Positions 1 to 12,444 of a stretch of DNA of 64,000 nucleotides are shown here, in pieces (the stretch's first letter is position 1; each line of letters starts with the position of its first letter). The DNA is from Balanoglossus misakiensis (Eukaryota; Hemichordata), in contig CM082576.2 in NCBI GenBank assembly GCA_040954595.2, positions 11,904,001-11,968,000 on the forward strand, given 5' to 3'. The notes below the pieces were generated by a model. It searched no databases. It was not told the origin of the DNA and worked only from the letters and a program-made list of their open reading frames with translations. The position numbers and the translations under genes were made by a program.

Positions 1-62
1 CAGACACAAATAGAGGGACTGTATTGTGTGCGCCAGGTAAGCATACCGATGCGTGCTGCAGA

Positions 63-1839
63 ATGGCTGATACAAGCGTCAAAACTGGCCTAAAAACTCG
101 GAAGGGCGCTAAATCAAAACTGTCGAAGCTCTTCCGCCGAAAGAAACGCCACAGTGAGTTCGGCTCAAGGGAGAACATCGTCGATCACATCGAAGACACG
201 CAGAATGACGGGTCGTCGGTGGACCTCACAGAAAATGGCGCCCGGTTCCAAAACAATGAGAAGAAGGGTCAAAGTCTGTTCAAATCGGCCGCAAAGCGCC
301 GGAACAAAACGTCCGAGAAGAAGAAACAGGCTGGCAAACCGGCTACACCGAGTCAGGCTACGCCAGGAACGACGGACACACTTTCAACGGCGGACGCGAG
401 TAACTCGCAACGTAAAGGCGGGGACGAGAGGAGCGGTGTGACGGAGGACAGATCGCGCACAAATTCACCGGTTGGTGCTGACCCCGCTGAGCCGGGAACA
501 GTCACCGTGCACATTGAGATCATCGACAACAACCAGGGGGAGAAGACAGACACGCCGCAATGTAATCGCCAGACCGGCGGAGTAGGTGCTGACGGAGACC
601 ACACAAACACGAAAAGTGGAAAATCGCGGGCATTTAAAAAGCTGAAAAGGAAACTTCACTTGTCAAACTACAAAGAACTGTCTGAAGAGACGATTTCCAA
701 TATCAAAATCCAGGGCAGCGACGAAGAAGGTTACGAAAACATCAAAAAGAAGAAACGACTCCAACAGGTGGGTAATGACATTTAACATGATTAAGACGTG
801 GCGATCGACGGACATAATGAGCAACCATTGTGGTTCATGGACAATAGACGTTTCCCTTTGAATTGTTTGGGTCATACACGGTTGCAAACTGGTCAACTTT
901 GACCACATATGTATGAATAGACCGATGGCACGGTATTGATAATCATGGAGGTTGATGCAGTACCCGGATCTACCTCGACGGTAATCTTATAACCGAGGTC
1001 GTTCGTGCTTGTGGTAGCATTTGGTGGTCGAAAAAATGTGAGTCACATTCTAAGTTAGTTCTCAAATGATTATGGTACAATCTTACTAGTATCTGTGTCC
1101 CCATAGAAACAGCTTCAGCAAGACAATTGTCATTACTCACTTGACAATAAATCTGATAAATTTAACTCTTAGTCAGAACCTTTAAATTCCCATATACGGC
1201 TATATAATCTATCCACGGTGTTTATTTTTACGCCGTTTCGTGAGGCGTGAAGTCACTTTACTGATTAGCGCACCATATATAACAAGTGGAAACATTTTAC
1301 TGGTTTGATCAATGCGAAATCTGTGCTTTGTCATTTTTGGTGCCCCATAAGTATGTAGACCTGAATGGGCAGTTCACGTGTAGCAACACGAGAGGCTCAC
1401 TACGTGTTATGTCTTGACGTAACTGTTAAGTTTGAGGGTCGACCAGCAGCTCCTAGCTCCGTGTATGAACAAAGGAATAAGCCAATCACAGACAATCTTA
1501 CTAAGGGTCAGTCGGAGTTGGTGGCCAGGTGTTTGGTTGGCTGGCAGACAGACAGGTGTAAGTCCAAACATAGACACTGGAAGATGTGGGGCATGTGGTC
1601 GACCATTTTGCGATCCAAATTAACATGTTCTCATTCTACCTTTTCTTTTCTAGACTGGCAAGACAGTTCGGCGAGCCCTTCGCACGGGATTGAAAAGTTT
1701 CGTGGACGGGTTTCAGAGTTTGTCGCCGATGTCAACAGCAACATCCTACTGCGCCAACACGTATTACAGTACCGATGGAAAGAACTACAACCCTTACTTC
1801 ACCAGAACCAGACCCAACGTTGTGAACCTTTTTACCTGA
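63..1839 (+). CDS. Unrecognised basic, low-complexity protein (two exons, 296 aa)
   Basis: I do not recognise the family. Model: exon 1 63-767, donor CAG|GTGGGT; exon 2 1654-1839 after a pyrimidine-rich TTTTCTTTTCTAG acceptor; stop TGA 1837-1839. Both junctions are phase 0. Without splicing the frame stops at 785. The protein starts MADTSVK; an in-frame TTG start further upstream (24) has no support. It is rich in Lys, Arg, Ser, Thr and Asp/Glu, with no signal peptide or membrane segment, so probably disordered and intracellular. Visible motifs: a basic patch followed by EFGS (Phe33), a second basic patch near residues 75-95, and a C-terminal KLKRKL block followed by YKEL (Tyr203) and YENI (Tyr224). 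Exon 2 adds a Tyr/Asn/Thr-rich tail. The EFGS and YxxL modules recur in the gene at 4360-7259, suggesting diverged tandem paralogues. Exon 2 rests on the acceptor and an amino-acid-like frame only. Confidence 0.7.
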
Positions 1840-4359
1840 ATTGAAACATGATTGAACATGGACAACTTTTTAGCGAACCTTTCGAGAGAGAGCAATGAGA
1901 TACCACAGGGTCAAAGTTGTTTTCATGCAGACTTCGAAAAAAAATCCAGAGCTTCCGTCGTTTAATGTTTTAGACAAATTTCCCCCTTGGGACCATGTAA
2001 CCGCAAGAGACAATCCTATAGCCTTGCTGTGGCCTGGAAGCGTAGAACACCAAATTTAAGCATAAGACTTCCCATGCTGAAAGTAAATTGACCGCGACCG
2101 AGGCTGAATGTTTGAGTTCGTGGACTTATACGAGCTGAATTTGCTGAGGCTGAAATTTACCATAGACAGAGGCAGGTGTCGATTTTGTACATCCAGGTTT
2201 ACTACTGTTCTTCCGCTTCTCTTACGTACACTTCCCTGCGAAGGAAACTATTGCTGAAAAGAATGTTTGTAAAATTTGGCTGAATTCCGTCTGATTCATA
2301 AATTATGATGAAATTCAACGTTTTAGTCATCAAATCTTTATATTTCTAGTGATGTATTTTAATTACAGAATTTTAAAACGACACAAAACTTCCAATGTTT
2401 AAAAAATTGTTTTTTACCAGTAGATGGGTTGGGGGTTGAGTTCAGTCTTCCAGGAATATTACAGTACATTAATGAGGCTAACGCTACATACCAGCCGACA
2501 GTAAGAGTATCTGAATTGAAGTACTTTTTTTAACTTTAAGGGGTATACATGTACCATTTAGTAATCGCACAGAATTTATTTTAAGTTGTGATAAAAACTG
2601 TCTACTTATAGGGCGTGCAGTGCACGCCGTATGCGTGGTATAGGCTTCTACGTGTATTAATATCACAGACCCGTATACCACACTCAGTATCACACGCACC
2701 GTGCACACGTGATCACAAACATTTTGCATACCCGATAAACATTCGCAGAGACGTTGAGTAGTGTATTTGCTGACGTTTGCCAGTGTACTCTTTAAGAAAT
2801 TGTAACTTTTTACATTCCGATTTTCTGTATTTGGGGAAGAAAGATGTCTTCATTATAATCTACCGGGAATCTCAAGCGACGTCCCAAGCAGAATTTAAAA
2901 ATACACATTCCAGGTCTCATTTGATTCTGCAGCTTCCAGATAGACAGTACGTGAAGAGGGTTCATGAAGACCCCAAGTGAAAGAGGGCAACCTTACGGTG
3001 GAGTTCTACACGAACAACAGAAGTGTCTCACATCTCGATTTAAAAACATATCCTATTTTCTCATGACTGACTACATGCTTACAGTGATTTCAACGATTTG
3101 TTACTATTCACATCTCAAGAATGATGTACATTTTTTTACCGTTGATTATTAAACCGTAGACAGCATAAACTTGTGATTGTTGTCAGCTTCATCGTATACT
3201 TTGTTACGCTTGTTGTGGGTGAAGACGAGAAGCAGGAGGGCCTACAAGTTGTTTAATCAGGAAAATTCAACCAGGAAGGCTATGAGTGAGGCCTTACACC
3301 ACCACGCATCATGACGCATGCGTTTAACATTTGCTGCAAGACGTTCGCAAAAAGTCGGTGAAAGGTAAAAAGGCATTGAATCTTCTTAGTCTTGGGTCGT
3401 ATGCAGTTTTATAAGCGAACAAAGCGTCGATATTTAAATTTCGGTGCCGTTTTAGCAAGTCAGAGTGACCGTTATAAGGCATACAAATATGCTTGGTGCT
3501 GAGCTTTTCAAACAATGACACTTCAGCTACTAATTTATTTGGTGCAAAGTTCTGTCTTCGAAATTCCAACCGGACAGCTTATGTCATTCACGCACCTGGC
3601 GTGCACCTGTTGACAAACTGATTTCATTAAGAAATTGATATTAAGCCGAGGTAAATTGGCGAGACCGCTCTATCAGGTCTGTTTTGTTCAGTACATCCAG
3701 CTGAAATATATAACACTGTCTGATCCTGTGTACCGAAGAGAGAGGGATGGAGAGAGAGACAGAGATCACAGTGTGGTCGCAGATGGCGCCCTCGTCAGAG
3801 TTGACCTGAATTATTCAAACATATGTGTTCCGGGCAGTCGCATTTTGCATCTCTCCCATCAGACGCAGAAGAAATTGCCGTTACAACGGCCTCAACTGTA
3901 GCCCGGGGGATATTTTTCCCTGCAGAGAAGACAGAACTTGTCCTGAATTTTGAAACAAACAGTTATTGTGATTGGTACGTGCCACCCGATAGCAACCAAT
4001 GAGATCGACCCAAACGCACATTGTGAGGCTCCTTTGTTTCAAACAAAGGAAAGGGTCACATATCTGTGACATATAGGTTTCAAAATTTGCATAACAGTGA
4101 GCGTACGTTGGGTATTTTCTGTTGCGGAACGGCTGTGGGAATGACTTTTAAATCCCCGTTGGTTGTCACCGAGAGAACACTTCCCCGTCTACCGCGTCGT
4201 GTACATACTTGTGACTGCAAGCGCGTATCTGCGGTTAAAAATTAACGTGTATCCCAAGAACGAATTACGAATCCGGATAAAGGACTGTTCCTAAACCGGG
4301 GGTTGTTGCACTACTATATGTGATTACGCACCTGGAGTTTGAAGACAAATACCATCGTC
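1840..4359. other. Intergenic, no gene recognised
   Basis: About 2.5 kb between the two paralogous basic-protein genes. Only short unconvincing reading frames are present on either strand. There is a small GA-rich simple repeat near 3738-3770 and an octamer-like ATTTGCAT at 4085-4092. No RNA gene or mobile element is visible. Confidence 0.5.
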
Positions 4360-7259
4360 ATGGTAAGTCAGATTGACGGATTCGACGAAGGTGGGGGAAT
4401 GGACCCAAAGCACACACCGAAGAAGAGAGGGGGCTTCTTTCGCATTCTGCGGGCTTTCTCTGGGAAGAAGTCGTACAACCAGTTCGGTTCAGCGGGCGAT
4501 ATCAGTTCCCCGTCGAGCGGACACCGGGAAGAGAGACAAGTGGGGACTTTCTCGAACTCCGACGGTCGGAAAGAGGGCTTTCTTCGGCGCAGTTTTCGCC
4601 GGAGCAAACGCAAGAAGGGGCGCGAGCGGTTTCGTCCGCGATCGGAGATATTTTTACCGGGAGAGGAGCAGTTCTCGCCCGTGAAATTCGAACCCATAGC
4701 AAGCTATGGCATATCGACGTCTTCCAACAGAGGACGGGGTCAGAGGCCCACAGGACAAGAGCCACTGTCCACAGTGGACAACAATTCTGGGCAAACGGTA
4801 GCTACTTTGCAGGAGAGGCGATCCGGCGACGCGGATGTAGACCTAATCGGCAATATTACGAGCGAAGCTGACGTCGCCTGTTCCGACGGGGAGACTCCGA
4901 CAGAAGAAGCGTTGCGTCAAAATGGCGACCTGACCCAAATACAAACAGAAATAGAAGCCCATTCAAACATAAGTGAGATGTTACGGATTGCCGAGAGCTA
5001 CATTGAAATCAAAGAGAACAAGGCAAGCGAAGCCAACGCGCAAGAACGGACCGGTCCGGTGCCGAAATCCCACATCGTGTCAAAAGTGGGACGGAGATTG
5101 TCGTACCGAAAGGGCGTCGTGACGGGCTACTCCGAGCTGAGCGAGTCGGACCCGGTGGAAACCGCCGAAAGATACGATCCGTACCCGGATCTGTCGGACA
5201 ACAAACACGAGGAACTTGTCGGCGGCAACTTCGGGAAGGGGAGCGCCCCGTCATCGCTGAAAAACCCGATAACATGGACAAAACAGAAAGTCGCCCATTA
5301 CACATCGGGACAGACAAAGAATTTTACGTCGGACAGTTTCGAAGAGTACGATGAGTCAAAATCACCGAAAAGTCTCACCTCCGTCTCAAAATTGAGCCGA
5401 AGAGTTTCCTTTAATGCCAAGTCGGTGATATCGGACTATTCGGACTTGAATAACGATAAAAGCGAGGAATCTTTCATCGGAAACGACGACTGGAACGACC
5501 ATCGCAACACCGTGAGTGAATCTAGAGATTTCGAACCGTACAAAGCAATTTGCACGGGACCTCCCCAGTACGTACAGCCGGCAGAGTTCGGAAAGGGCCC
5601 GGAGAATTCGAAGTCGACGGAGAGCATGAAGTTTTGGCAGAAGAACAGCGCCAATAAGTCTTCCAGTTCGATAGGAAGTTCGGTACACTCAAACCTCGAC
5701 ATCTCGGACTCGACAGACGACGAATCTATGATGTCCGTAGGATCGAGCAACAGCTCATCGTTCAACGGACCGACATCGAAACTCGCCAGAAAATTTTCAA
5801 TGAACTCGAAATCGATTGTGAGGAACTACCAATCTCTGGACGCACCGGACGAGAGCTCTGAAACTGATGGTTACTTAGCGACCGAGGCGCTCGAAGTTGT
5901 TGCCGAGGGCAACGACGATTGCAAGTTCGGGAAAGGACAAGAGCATCGCCCCAAAATACTCTGGCACAAGTTCGGCCGACCAGCTGAGAAAAGTAACGCG
6001 GACCCCCACAAGGAATTCAAAGATGACGGGATTAGAGAATACTTCTTGACGGGGAAAAGCGATCAAGGATGGTCGGAGAAAAACGAAGGAAAGAGCGGCA
6101 GATCGGAACGTTTCACAAAGAGGCTTTCTCCCAACGAAAAGTCGCTCGTGACATCCTATTCGGATCTGGAAGATGAAGAGAGATCACAAAAGTGGGGCCT
6201 GGAGTATTCAAGCCGGCCAGAGGACGACGCACGCGCAGATCTCTCCCTAGGCAGTACACCAGATTCAAAGACAGGAGATAATCATGAAAAAGCCACAGTT
6301 GGCCAACTACATGTAACTGGCGTTGTTGATGAACCTAAGACGAGTGACATCATTTCTGGACGCGAACACACCTACGTGGGTTTGAGGAGCTGGACCGAAT
6401 CACAGTCCGCTACCAACGCACCTGTGAACCAAGCCGAACTGAGAGGACGTCTTGGAGATTTTGGCCAAAGGGAACCCAAACGCCAATCTCAAATCCGCAA
6501 GGTGTGTATAGTTCATTAACAACAAAAACACTGACACCACTTCATCAGCACACACACATATATACCTTACTTTACACCTTCTGCATATACATGACACATA
6601 CTGTACGTATTATATATGTACAAATGTATATGCATTGTATATATGTGTGCGTAATATTTCCCTGTGGTGATAACACCAAACTTCCGTTTCTAAAAATATA
6701 TAACAATGTTGACATGTACTAATGAAGTAACGTAAACAACCGTTTTCAACATCCCCTATACGCGGAAAACCATTTTATCAATATGATGTCAATCGTTCTG
6801 ACACGCGTTACCAAAACAAACGAACAAATCGCAACTGGGACAGCTGGTGTGGCGAAGGTTGTATGACCTTATTTGACCCCGAGAATTCCTGGGCTTGGTA
6901 ACAGTCAACAATCATGTCGCAGTGCATGCTCATATTTGTAAATCATTAATCAGACATAGGTAAAAAAATAGAAAATCCCACAACCACGACCCCAAGCGTT
7001 TGTCTAATATATACATGATTTATAAGCCAAGTTGAACTGAATATCATCCGAAGTGCGTGTCCGGTATTTTTAATGAGTCTGTTGTCCTCAATTCACCGCA
7101 TGGTTTTGTGTTTGCATAAGACCTTTATTCGGTTGCTAAGATGGACGTAGTTTTTGTTTCATATCCACATATTTCTAATGATTCTTTTTTCATTTACTAT
7201 ACTAGATGTTCAGCAAAAAGGACAGTACCAAGAAGCCTCCGACTGGTGAGAGATTCTGA
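4360..7259 (+). CDS. Unrecognised modular-repeat protein with RRxS/YxxL and FGKG modules (two exons, 731 aa)
   Basis: I do not recognise the family. Exon 1 4360-6501 ends AAG|GTGTGT; exon 2 7206-7259 follows a TATACTAG acceptor and ends TGA 7257-7259, both phase 0. An AATAAA lies at 7370. Unspliced, exon 1 would stop at 6519. The start may be Met at 4360 or MDPKH at 4399; the first ATG is itself followed by GTAAGT, so a 5' intron there is not excluded. The N-terminus carries two basic patches flanking QFGS (Phe42), as in the 63-1839 gene. Four copies of a module with R-[RK]-x-S, then K-[GS]-hydrophobic, then YxxL start at residues 241, 343, 473 and 586. Three copies of an FGKG...W module start at 290, 409 and 522, alternating with them. 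The protein is Ser/Lys/Asp/Glu-rich and lacks signal peptide or membrane segments: probably an intracellular disordered scaffold (inference). R-[RK]-x-S resembles a PKA site. Confidence 0.82.
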
Positions 7260-7369
7260 ACCCTCGTTCCCGGCAGCGTCACAGACAAAAGAATGCGAGG
7301 CCTTATCTCCCGGGGTGGAATGACTTTGACGATGTTTACAAGTTGGAACTTATTTAATCTGATAAATAC

Positions 7370-7375
7370 AATAAA
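7370..7375 (+). terminator. Polyadenylation signal AATAAA of the modular-repeat gene
   Basis: A canonical AATAAA hexamer lies about 110 bases after the stop codon of the second exon (7257-7259). Its distance and strand fit the spliced model better than the unspliced stop at 6519. A second AATAAA lies near 8321 and could be an alternative site. Confidence 0.5.
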
Positions 7376-10228
7376 CCTGTCGATTTATCGCTAATTTACA
7401 ATGCCGAGGTTGTAGTTTCGCGTGGGCTTTGAAAACAAGTCTGAGCAGGGCTTTAAGGCCTATCGTGCCTTAAGAAATTACCTCCGTCGTTGAGAAACTA
7501 AACAAGTAGGTGACGTGAATTTCGACAGGTAAAAGTTGTATGCTGTTTATATTTTGCTCTATCTTTACATGTTTTGTTTATTTGTCACTACACTGGACAC
7601 GAATTTGCATGTTTTTCAAAATATGACGCACTGGCGCACTTTTTGCATGCTGCTGAATTTAAAGCTCAGTTTGTATACAAAACTAGATATGCATTTCTGC
7701 TGTTCATGTTCGGGTGGAGTTCCTCACCTTTCCACGTGTCACGCACACAAAGCCTTTGTGAGATTTTGAACAATAGAAAGCATGCCAGGTATGCAGACAG
7801 GCGGTTTTGTTTTGCCATTCTTTATTTGAGGTTTCGAGTGACTTTTTGTCATTGTGACAATTAATCCTGTAAATATCATCACGTTTTTTTTTTTCTTGTT
7901 TTTTTTCATGTTGTTCTTTTCCCGCACATTTGTCTTCCAGTACTGCCAAGGGTCATATTTGTATCAGAATTTCACATTGAGAATTGCGGCATTTGTAAAT
8001 ACACCATAAATTATTGTAAAAGTTCGGGACACAACATTCGATATAAGGGGCAGGAACAAAGTTTTGATACGAGGTCACAGGTTCCCAAATATGCACCCTA
8101 AAATTTACAAGGTTACAGCACAAAAATTGTGCGTTTATTTTGATGTTTATTTACAACCGTCACAGATACAGAAACTATCATGTCTTTAAATTGTTCACAT
8201 TTGGTCGAATGATCCGGGAGTCTATCATAGTGGCCTTTAGTGGTAGTACTGACATTTCGCCCGTAACAGAATTATGTAACGAATTTCAGCGCTATGTTGT
8301 ATATATAATGCACAAATGACAATAAACCCGACAAAAGCGAATGCATATACACAAATGATGGTGTTTTGTCGTTAAACGTGTATGTGTGTGTGTGAGAGAG
8401 CGAGCGAAGGGATGTCATAAGGAATTTATTTATCAACACTTCTACGTTGAACTCACTCTAAAGCACCCTTCTACCGTCCCATCCCCATCATTAGCAAGAC
8501 TTTAACGCCGACCTCCCATTCTCATGATACCAGTGACAGTCAGCATGGTCAGCACAAGACGATGTCGCGGAAAAACAAAGGCAATTTCCAATCCTTGATT
8601 GGTGGCGACATTGACGACAACCGAAGCTGGATATGTTCGAGACAATATGATGCGCATCTTGGGGGCAAACTTCAAGCCCTCAAGTTGATCAAGGAGAAAC
8701 ATACACCGTTCTTGATTCGTGAGACGCTATGTTCACACCTGTGGACCGTCAGTTGACGCTACGTTTTGGCAGAAAAAAAGATTCCCGGCCCGTTCGATAC
8801 AATCTCGCGCTGTGCAGCACATGTACGTGGGCTTAAAAGTGTGAACGGACAGAGACGGTTTCACACGTGCAAATTTGTACAACAGCAGCAACAACCACCA
8901 TCCAGCTCACCTTGTTGCAGAATAATACTGCCTCGCTCGAACTCTTACCTCAAAACATCAGCTTGAGATGACCATCCCCCAAAATTCAGTGGAACAGTTG
9001 GTGGATGATGTCTTGCCATTCGTCCACACATCGCTTCCAGGAGGGACCAGACTGCCAGAATGGCATGAAAGGGAGAGTGGCATTCCCCCAAATAGCGCCC
9101 TCACTAGTCCATATGCGTAATATGTTCATTGATCTCACTGAACTATCGCGAACTGGCTCCTTGCTTATGATTTCCGGGCTTTATTTACTCCCCACCCCAC
9201 CTAGATGTCCAGTGTCCATGGTAATGCTAAGCTAGTCACTTGAGCGAACTTCATGTATGCACAGATGTACACACATCAGTTTTATAGGGGGGGGGGGAAA
9301 TCAGAACAAAACTTACTTTTGACTATTAAAATGTCATACAAAATTAAATGACACAGAGACATGTTATTACATCAGTAAAATAGAATCTGTTTCTCATCAT
9401 CCATGATTTTGTCTCCCATTAATTGCACTTTTACAACCAATTCAGTTCAAAAGCATTCCAACTATTAAAGCACTACAGAAAAATAAAATAACTACCACCT
9501 TCTTACGTTTAAGCATCTGAATAAAATGAAATAAAACGATAAATAAAATGATAGATTAACATCGTTTTTCTTTAAAAGCTATCCTGTGTACCTGAACTGT
9601 TCAAAAACTGCTTTCATGCTTTACCCTCCTGTTGTCTACTGACCTTAAAATTCACATTTATCATTCTGCTTGTGTTATGCCCGCGCTAATCAGTGTGGTA
9701 TGACAAAACTAGCTTCAACATGTTTCCCCTTTGAAGCATATAAAATTATTGAACATTGTAATCACTTTCGGAGCACCTTTTGTAGAACATTTACAAGATT
9801 TACCAATAAATCGAATATACCAGATCTGTCATATTGCGGTAGTTAGAAAAATAATTTTAAAAAAAAGAGTTATAAATATGGTTTATATAATACTCCAGTT
9901 CGCAATCAGCTCTTGATATTTTTTCCCATATTTTTGGTTGCCCTGTCTTGAGCGAGTTGATATGATGAGCCACTGTGACACAATACTCTCTCGCAGTGCA
10001 AATATTCTGCCTACACATCAGGACTGACACACAGACATTTGTAAAAATCCTGAAGCATGTGCAGTTTTTTTTTTGTGTGAAAGAAAACTTTAACATTTAA
10101 AAAGTTAAGATCCCCTCCCCCTCCCCAGAAAACATGTAAATGCAAATGTGACAGGAGGAAGTTTTGTTGAGTGAGAACAACATTGAAAAGGCAATGTGTT
10201 CATCCGACCAGACATGATGGGAGCTGAG
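7376..10228. other. Intergenic, no gene recognised
   Basis: No convincing coding sequence on either strand; the frames present are short and lack family motifs or matching splice sites. The 3' UTR of the minus-strand CDKN3 gene must lie in the right-hand part, but I could not place its polyadenylation signal. A TG/AG dinucleotide repeat occurs at about 8378-8409 and a G-run near 9289. Confidence 0.45.
8378..8409. repeat. TG/AG simple repeat
   Basis: A short run of alternating TG passes directly into AG units and then a degenerate AGCG stretch. It lies in intergenic DNA with no gene nearby. It is a likely length-variable microsatellite. Confidence 0.6.
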
Positions 10229-12444
10229 CTATCGCGACAGAGAGCGTGGGTCTCCTTCCTTGCTGTCTTCGTATTCTTTCATGAGTTTGCGGAAGTCGTG
10301 GACAAAGTTGTATTGCTGAAAGAAAATTGAAAATATGTATGGTTACATATAATTTCAAATATATTCAAAATGTTATTGCTTCCAAGGCTTGATGTAAAAC
10401 GGTCAGTAAATTGAGTTTCATTCAGCTAGCAGATTGTCTCGGCATATTGCAAAATGCTTGGAGACTTTGTTTGCTGTGGGTAATCAGTGATATTGGTGAG
10501 CGAATACAGGGCGCATGTAGCTATAAGAGAATCATGACGTGTCATGAAAATATCAAGACCTACTTTGACAGTCTGAATGGCACCGGATCCTCGCAGTGTC
10601 CGCACTTTCTGGATGGCATCCTCGACATCCATGTTTTCGTCCATCATCAGCATGAGACAAACGGCAATGACACAAGACCTGTACAGTGGAAGACAATGAA
10701 AGACAGCAGTTTTAGTTTCTCTGATATCCACCCACCAGAGGTTAAGATCAATTGTCTTAAATCCACAGAACGTAGAAGTGAGATGTCTATTCTTAATAAC
10801 ACACAGTTGAAATAACCAATCTCTTGGTTGTAAAGTTCAACACCAAAGTTCCCCCCCCCCCACTTTTCCCCTAATAAGGGATCCCCATTCAATATTCTCA
10901 CCTGCCAAGTCCCCCATAGCAGTGTATCAGCGATCTCCTTCCGGCCATCAGACACACCCTAAGCTCTTCCAACACCTTCATGCAACTAGCCATGGGCGGA
11001 ACATTCCCGTCCGGAAACCCGTAGTGGTGCACCACAAAGTCTTCCTTCTGGTATTCCTGGAGGAGACGCGGCACCCTGTATTTGGTCATTTCACCTTTTG
11101 TACAGAAGACAAAGATGTCCTCAATCTCTTGATCTCGGAGGTAATCTGCGGAAAAAAAACACCACATTATTATGACTTTGGGAAGCAAAAAAAATGCTCA
11201 CCATGAAATTCAACATACACTGATCAAGATAAAAAAAGCAAAAAATTATTTGCAAATGTCCATGGCACACCAGTAACTTGTTCTATTTCCCCCTATTTTA
11301 ATAACTGTGTACATGAACTCACCTATGTCTGTACTCAGACATCTCCAGACATCTTTGAACCTGCAACCTGAGAAAGAACACACATGTATTTGGAAAAGTA
11401 AAACAAGACATACAACATAAATGGTTAGCTATGACATGAATGATAAGTATGAAATTTATATAGCCCTTGCACAATCATCTTACAGGAAATTCTCAGTAAT
11501 TTTTTTATCATAGAAAAGGCCATAAAGCTTCAAATTGACTTTTGCTCACCATTTTACCTGTCAAGTAAGGTAACACATGTACACATGATACATTGTAACA
11601 TACAGATTACTGTAGGATGTATTTTCATATAGTATTTCAAAACATGATGAAAATTTACCTGGAAGGCCACTTATTCCAAGATCTTCAGGACAGCCAACAT
11701 CAGAATAGTCTAACCTAAGCAAAATAGCGTGAAATTGAATGTTGATCAGGTGTAGTGTATCATGTTGTATGATGAACTGGTGTGAAAAGATCTTTGCGTT
11801 GCTATGGCCACCGCCAGGGACTTTACAATGCAACATGTAACTCCGCCATGGAATAGATAGTGGAATAAGCATGCATGCTTATACAGTACCACAAACGGTG
11901 GAAATGACAAGAAGTGTTTACAATATATGTTTGGAAGACATTTGAATGTAACAGTGTTCCAATTGTCGTGGTGTACAATGGAATACCCAGTGATGCTTTT
12001 GTCCCACAAAACAACAAAAGCGGTGCATTGTTCAACTCGTCCACAGCAGAATCACGTTCGATCGTGGCCCATGGCGAGCAATGTGATTTCTTGGCGAATT
12101 GAAAGAGATCGGTGATATCCAATGTATTACTTGACATAAAGCATTCGCCATGAACATCGATTTGTGACAATGTACATGATCTACACATAACAATACTTGA
12201 AAAAGTAGAAAAGACGGCGATCACATATGGTGCGATTGGATTTTTCACGTGTGTACTCACCAGTCGATTTTCAACGGAGTCAAATCAAAATCGCCTTCTT
12301 CGTCAGACGAATCGAAGTTACTCATCGCTCCCCTTTGGCTTTCCTGTAGCAATATCAAAAGACACCATAATGAAAAAGTGAACGAATATACGTAAGGAGA
12401 TAAATTTATGTGGTTTGCGTACGCGTACTCACAAGTAACACCAT
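10229..12444 (-). CDS. CDKN3: Cyclin-dependent kinase inhibitor 3 / KAP dual-specificity phosphatase (seven exons, 213 aa)
   Basis: KAP dephosphorylates the activation-loop Thr of CDK2 and CDK1 when cyclin is absent. Coding exons, 5' to 3': 12444-12433, 12343-12261, 11714-11659, 11367-11323, 11145-10902, 10678-10564, 10315-10229. All junctions are GT-AG and in phase; the sum is 642 nt, 213 aa, against 212 in human. The N-terminus carries the family signature FDSSDEE. The core has DIFVFCTKGE and KYRVP, then the PTP loop HCYGGLGRSC, split between exons 5 and 6 in the Arg codon; Cys and Arg of HCx5R are present. LRGSGAIQT follows and the protein ends in a KAP-like SLSR. The four-residue first exon (MVLL) is the least certain part; otherwise translation could begin at MSNFDSSDEE (12325). 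It is divergently arranged with the F-box/WD40 gene. Confidence 0.95.
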
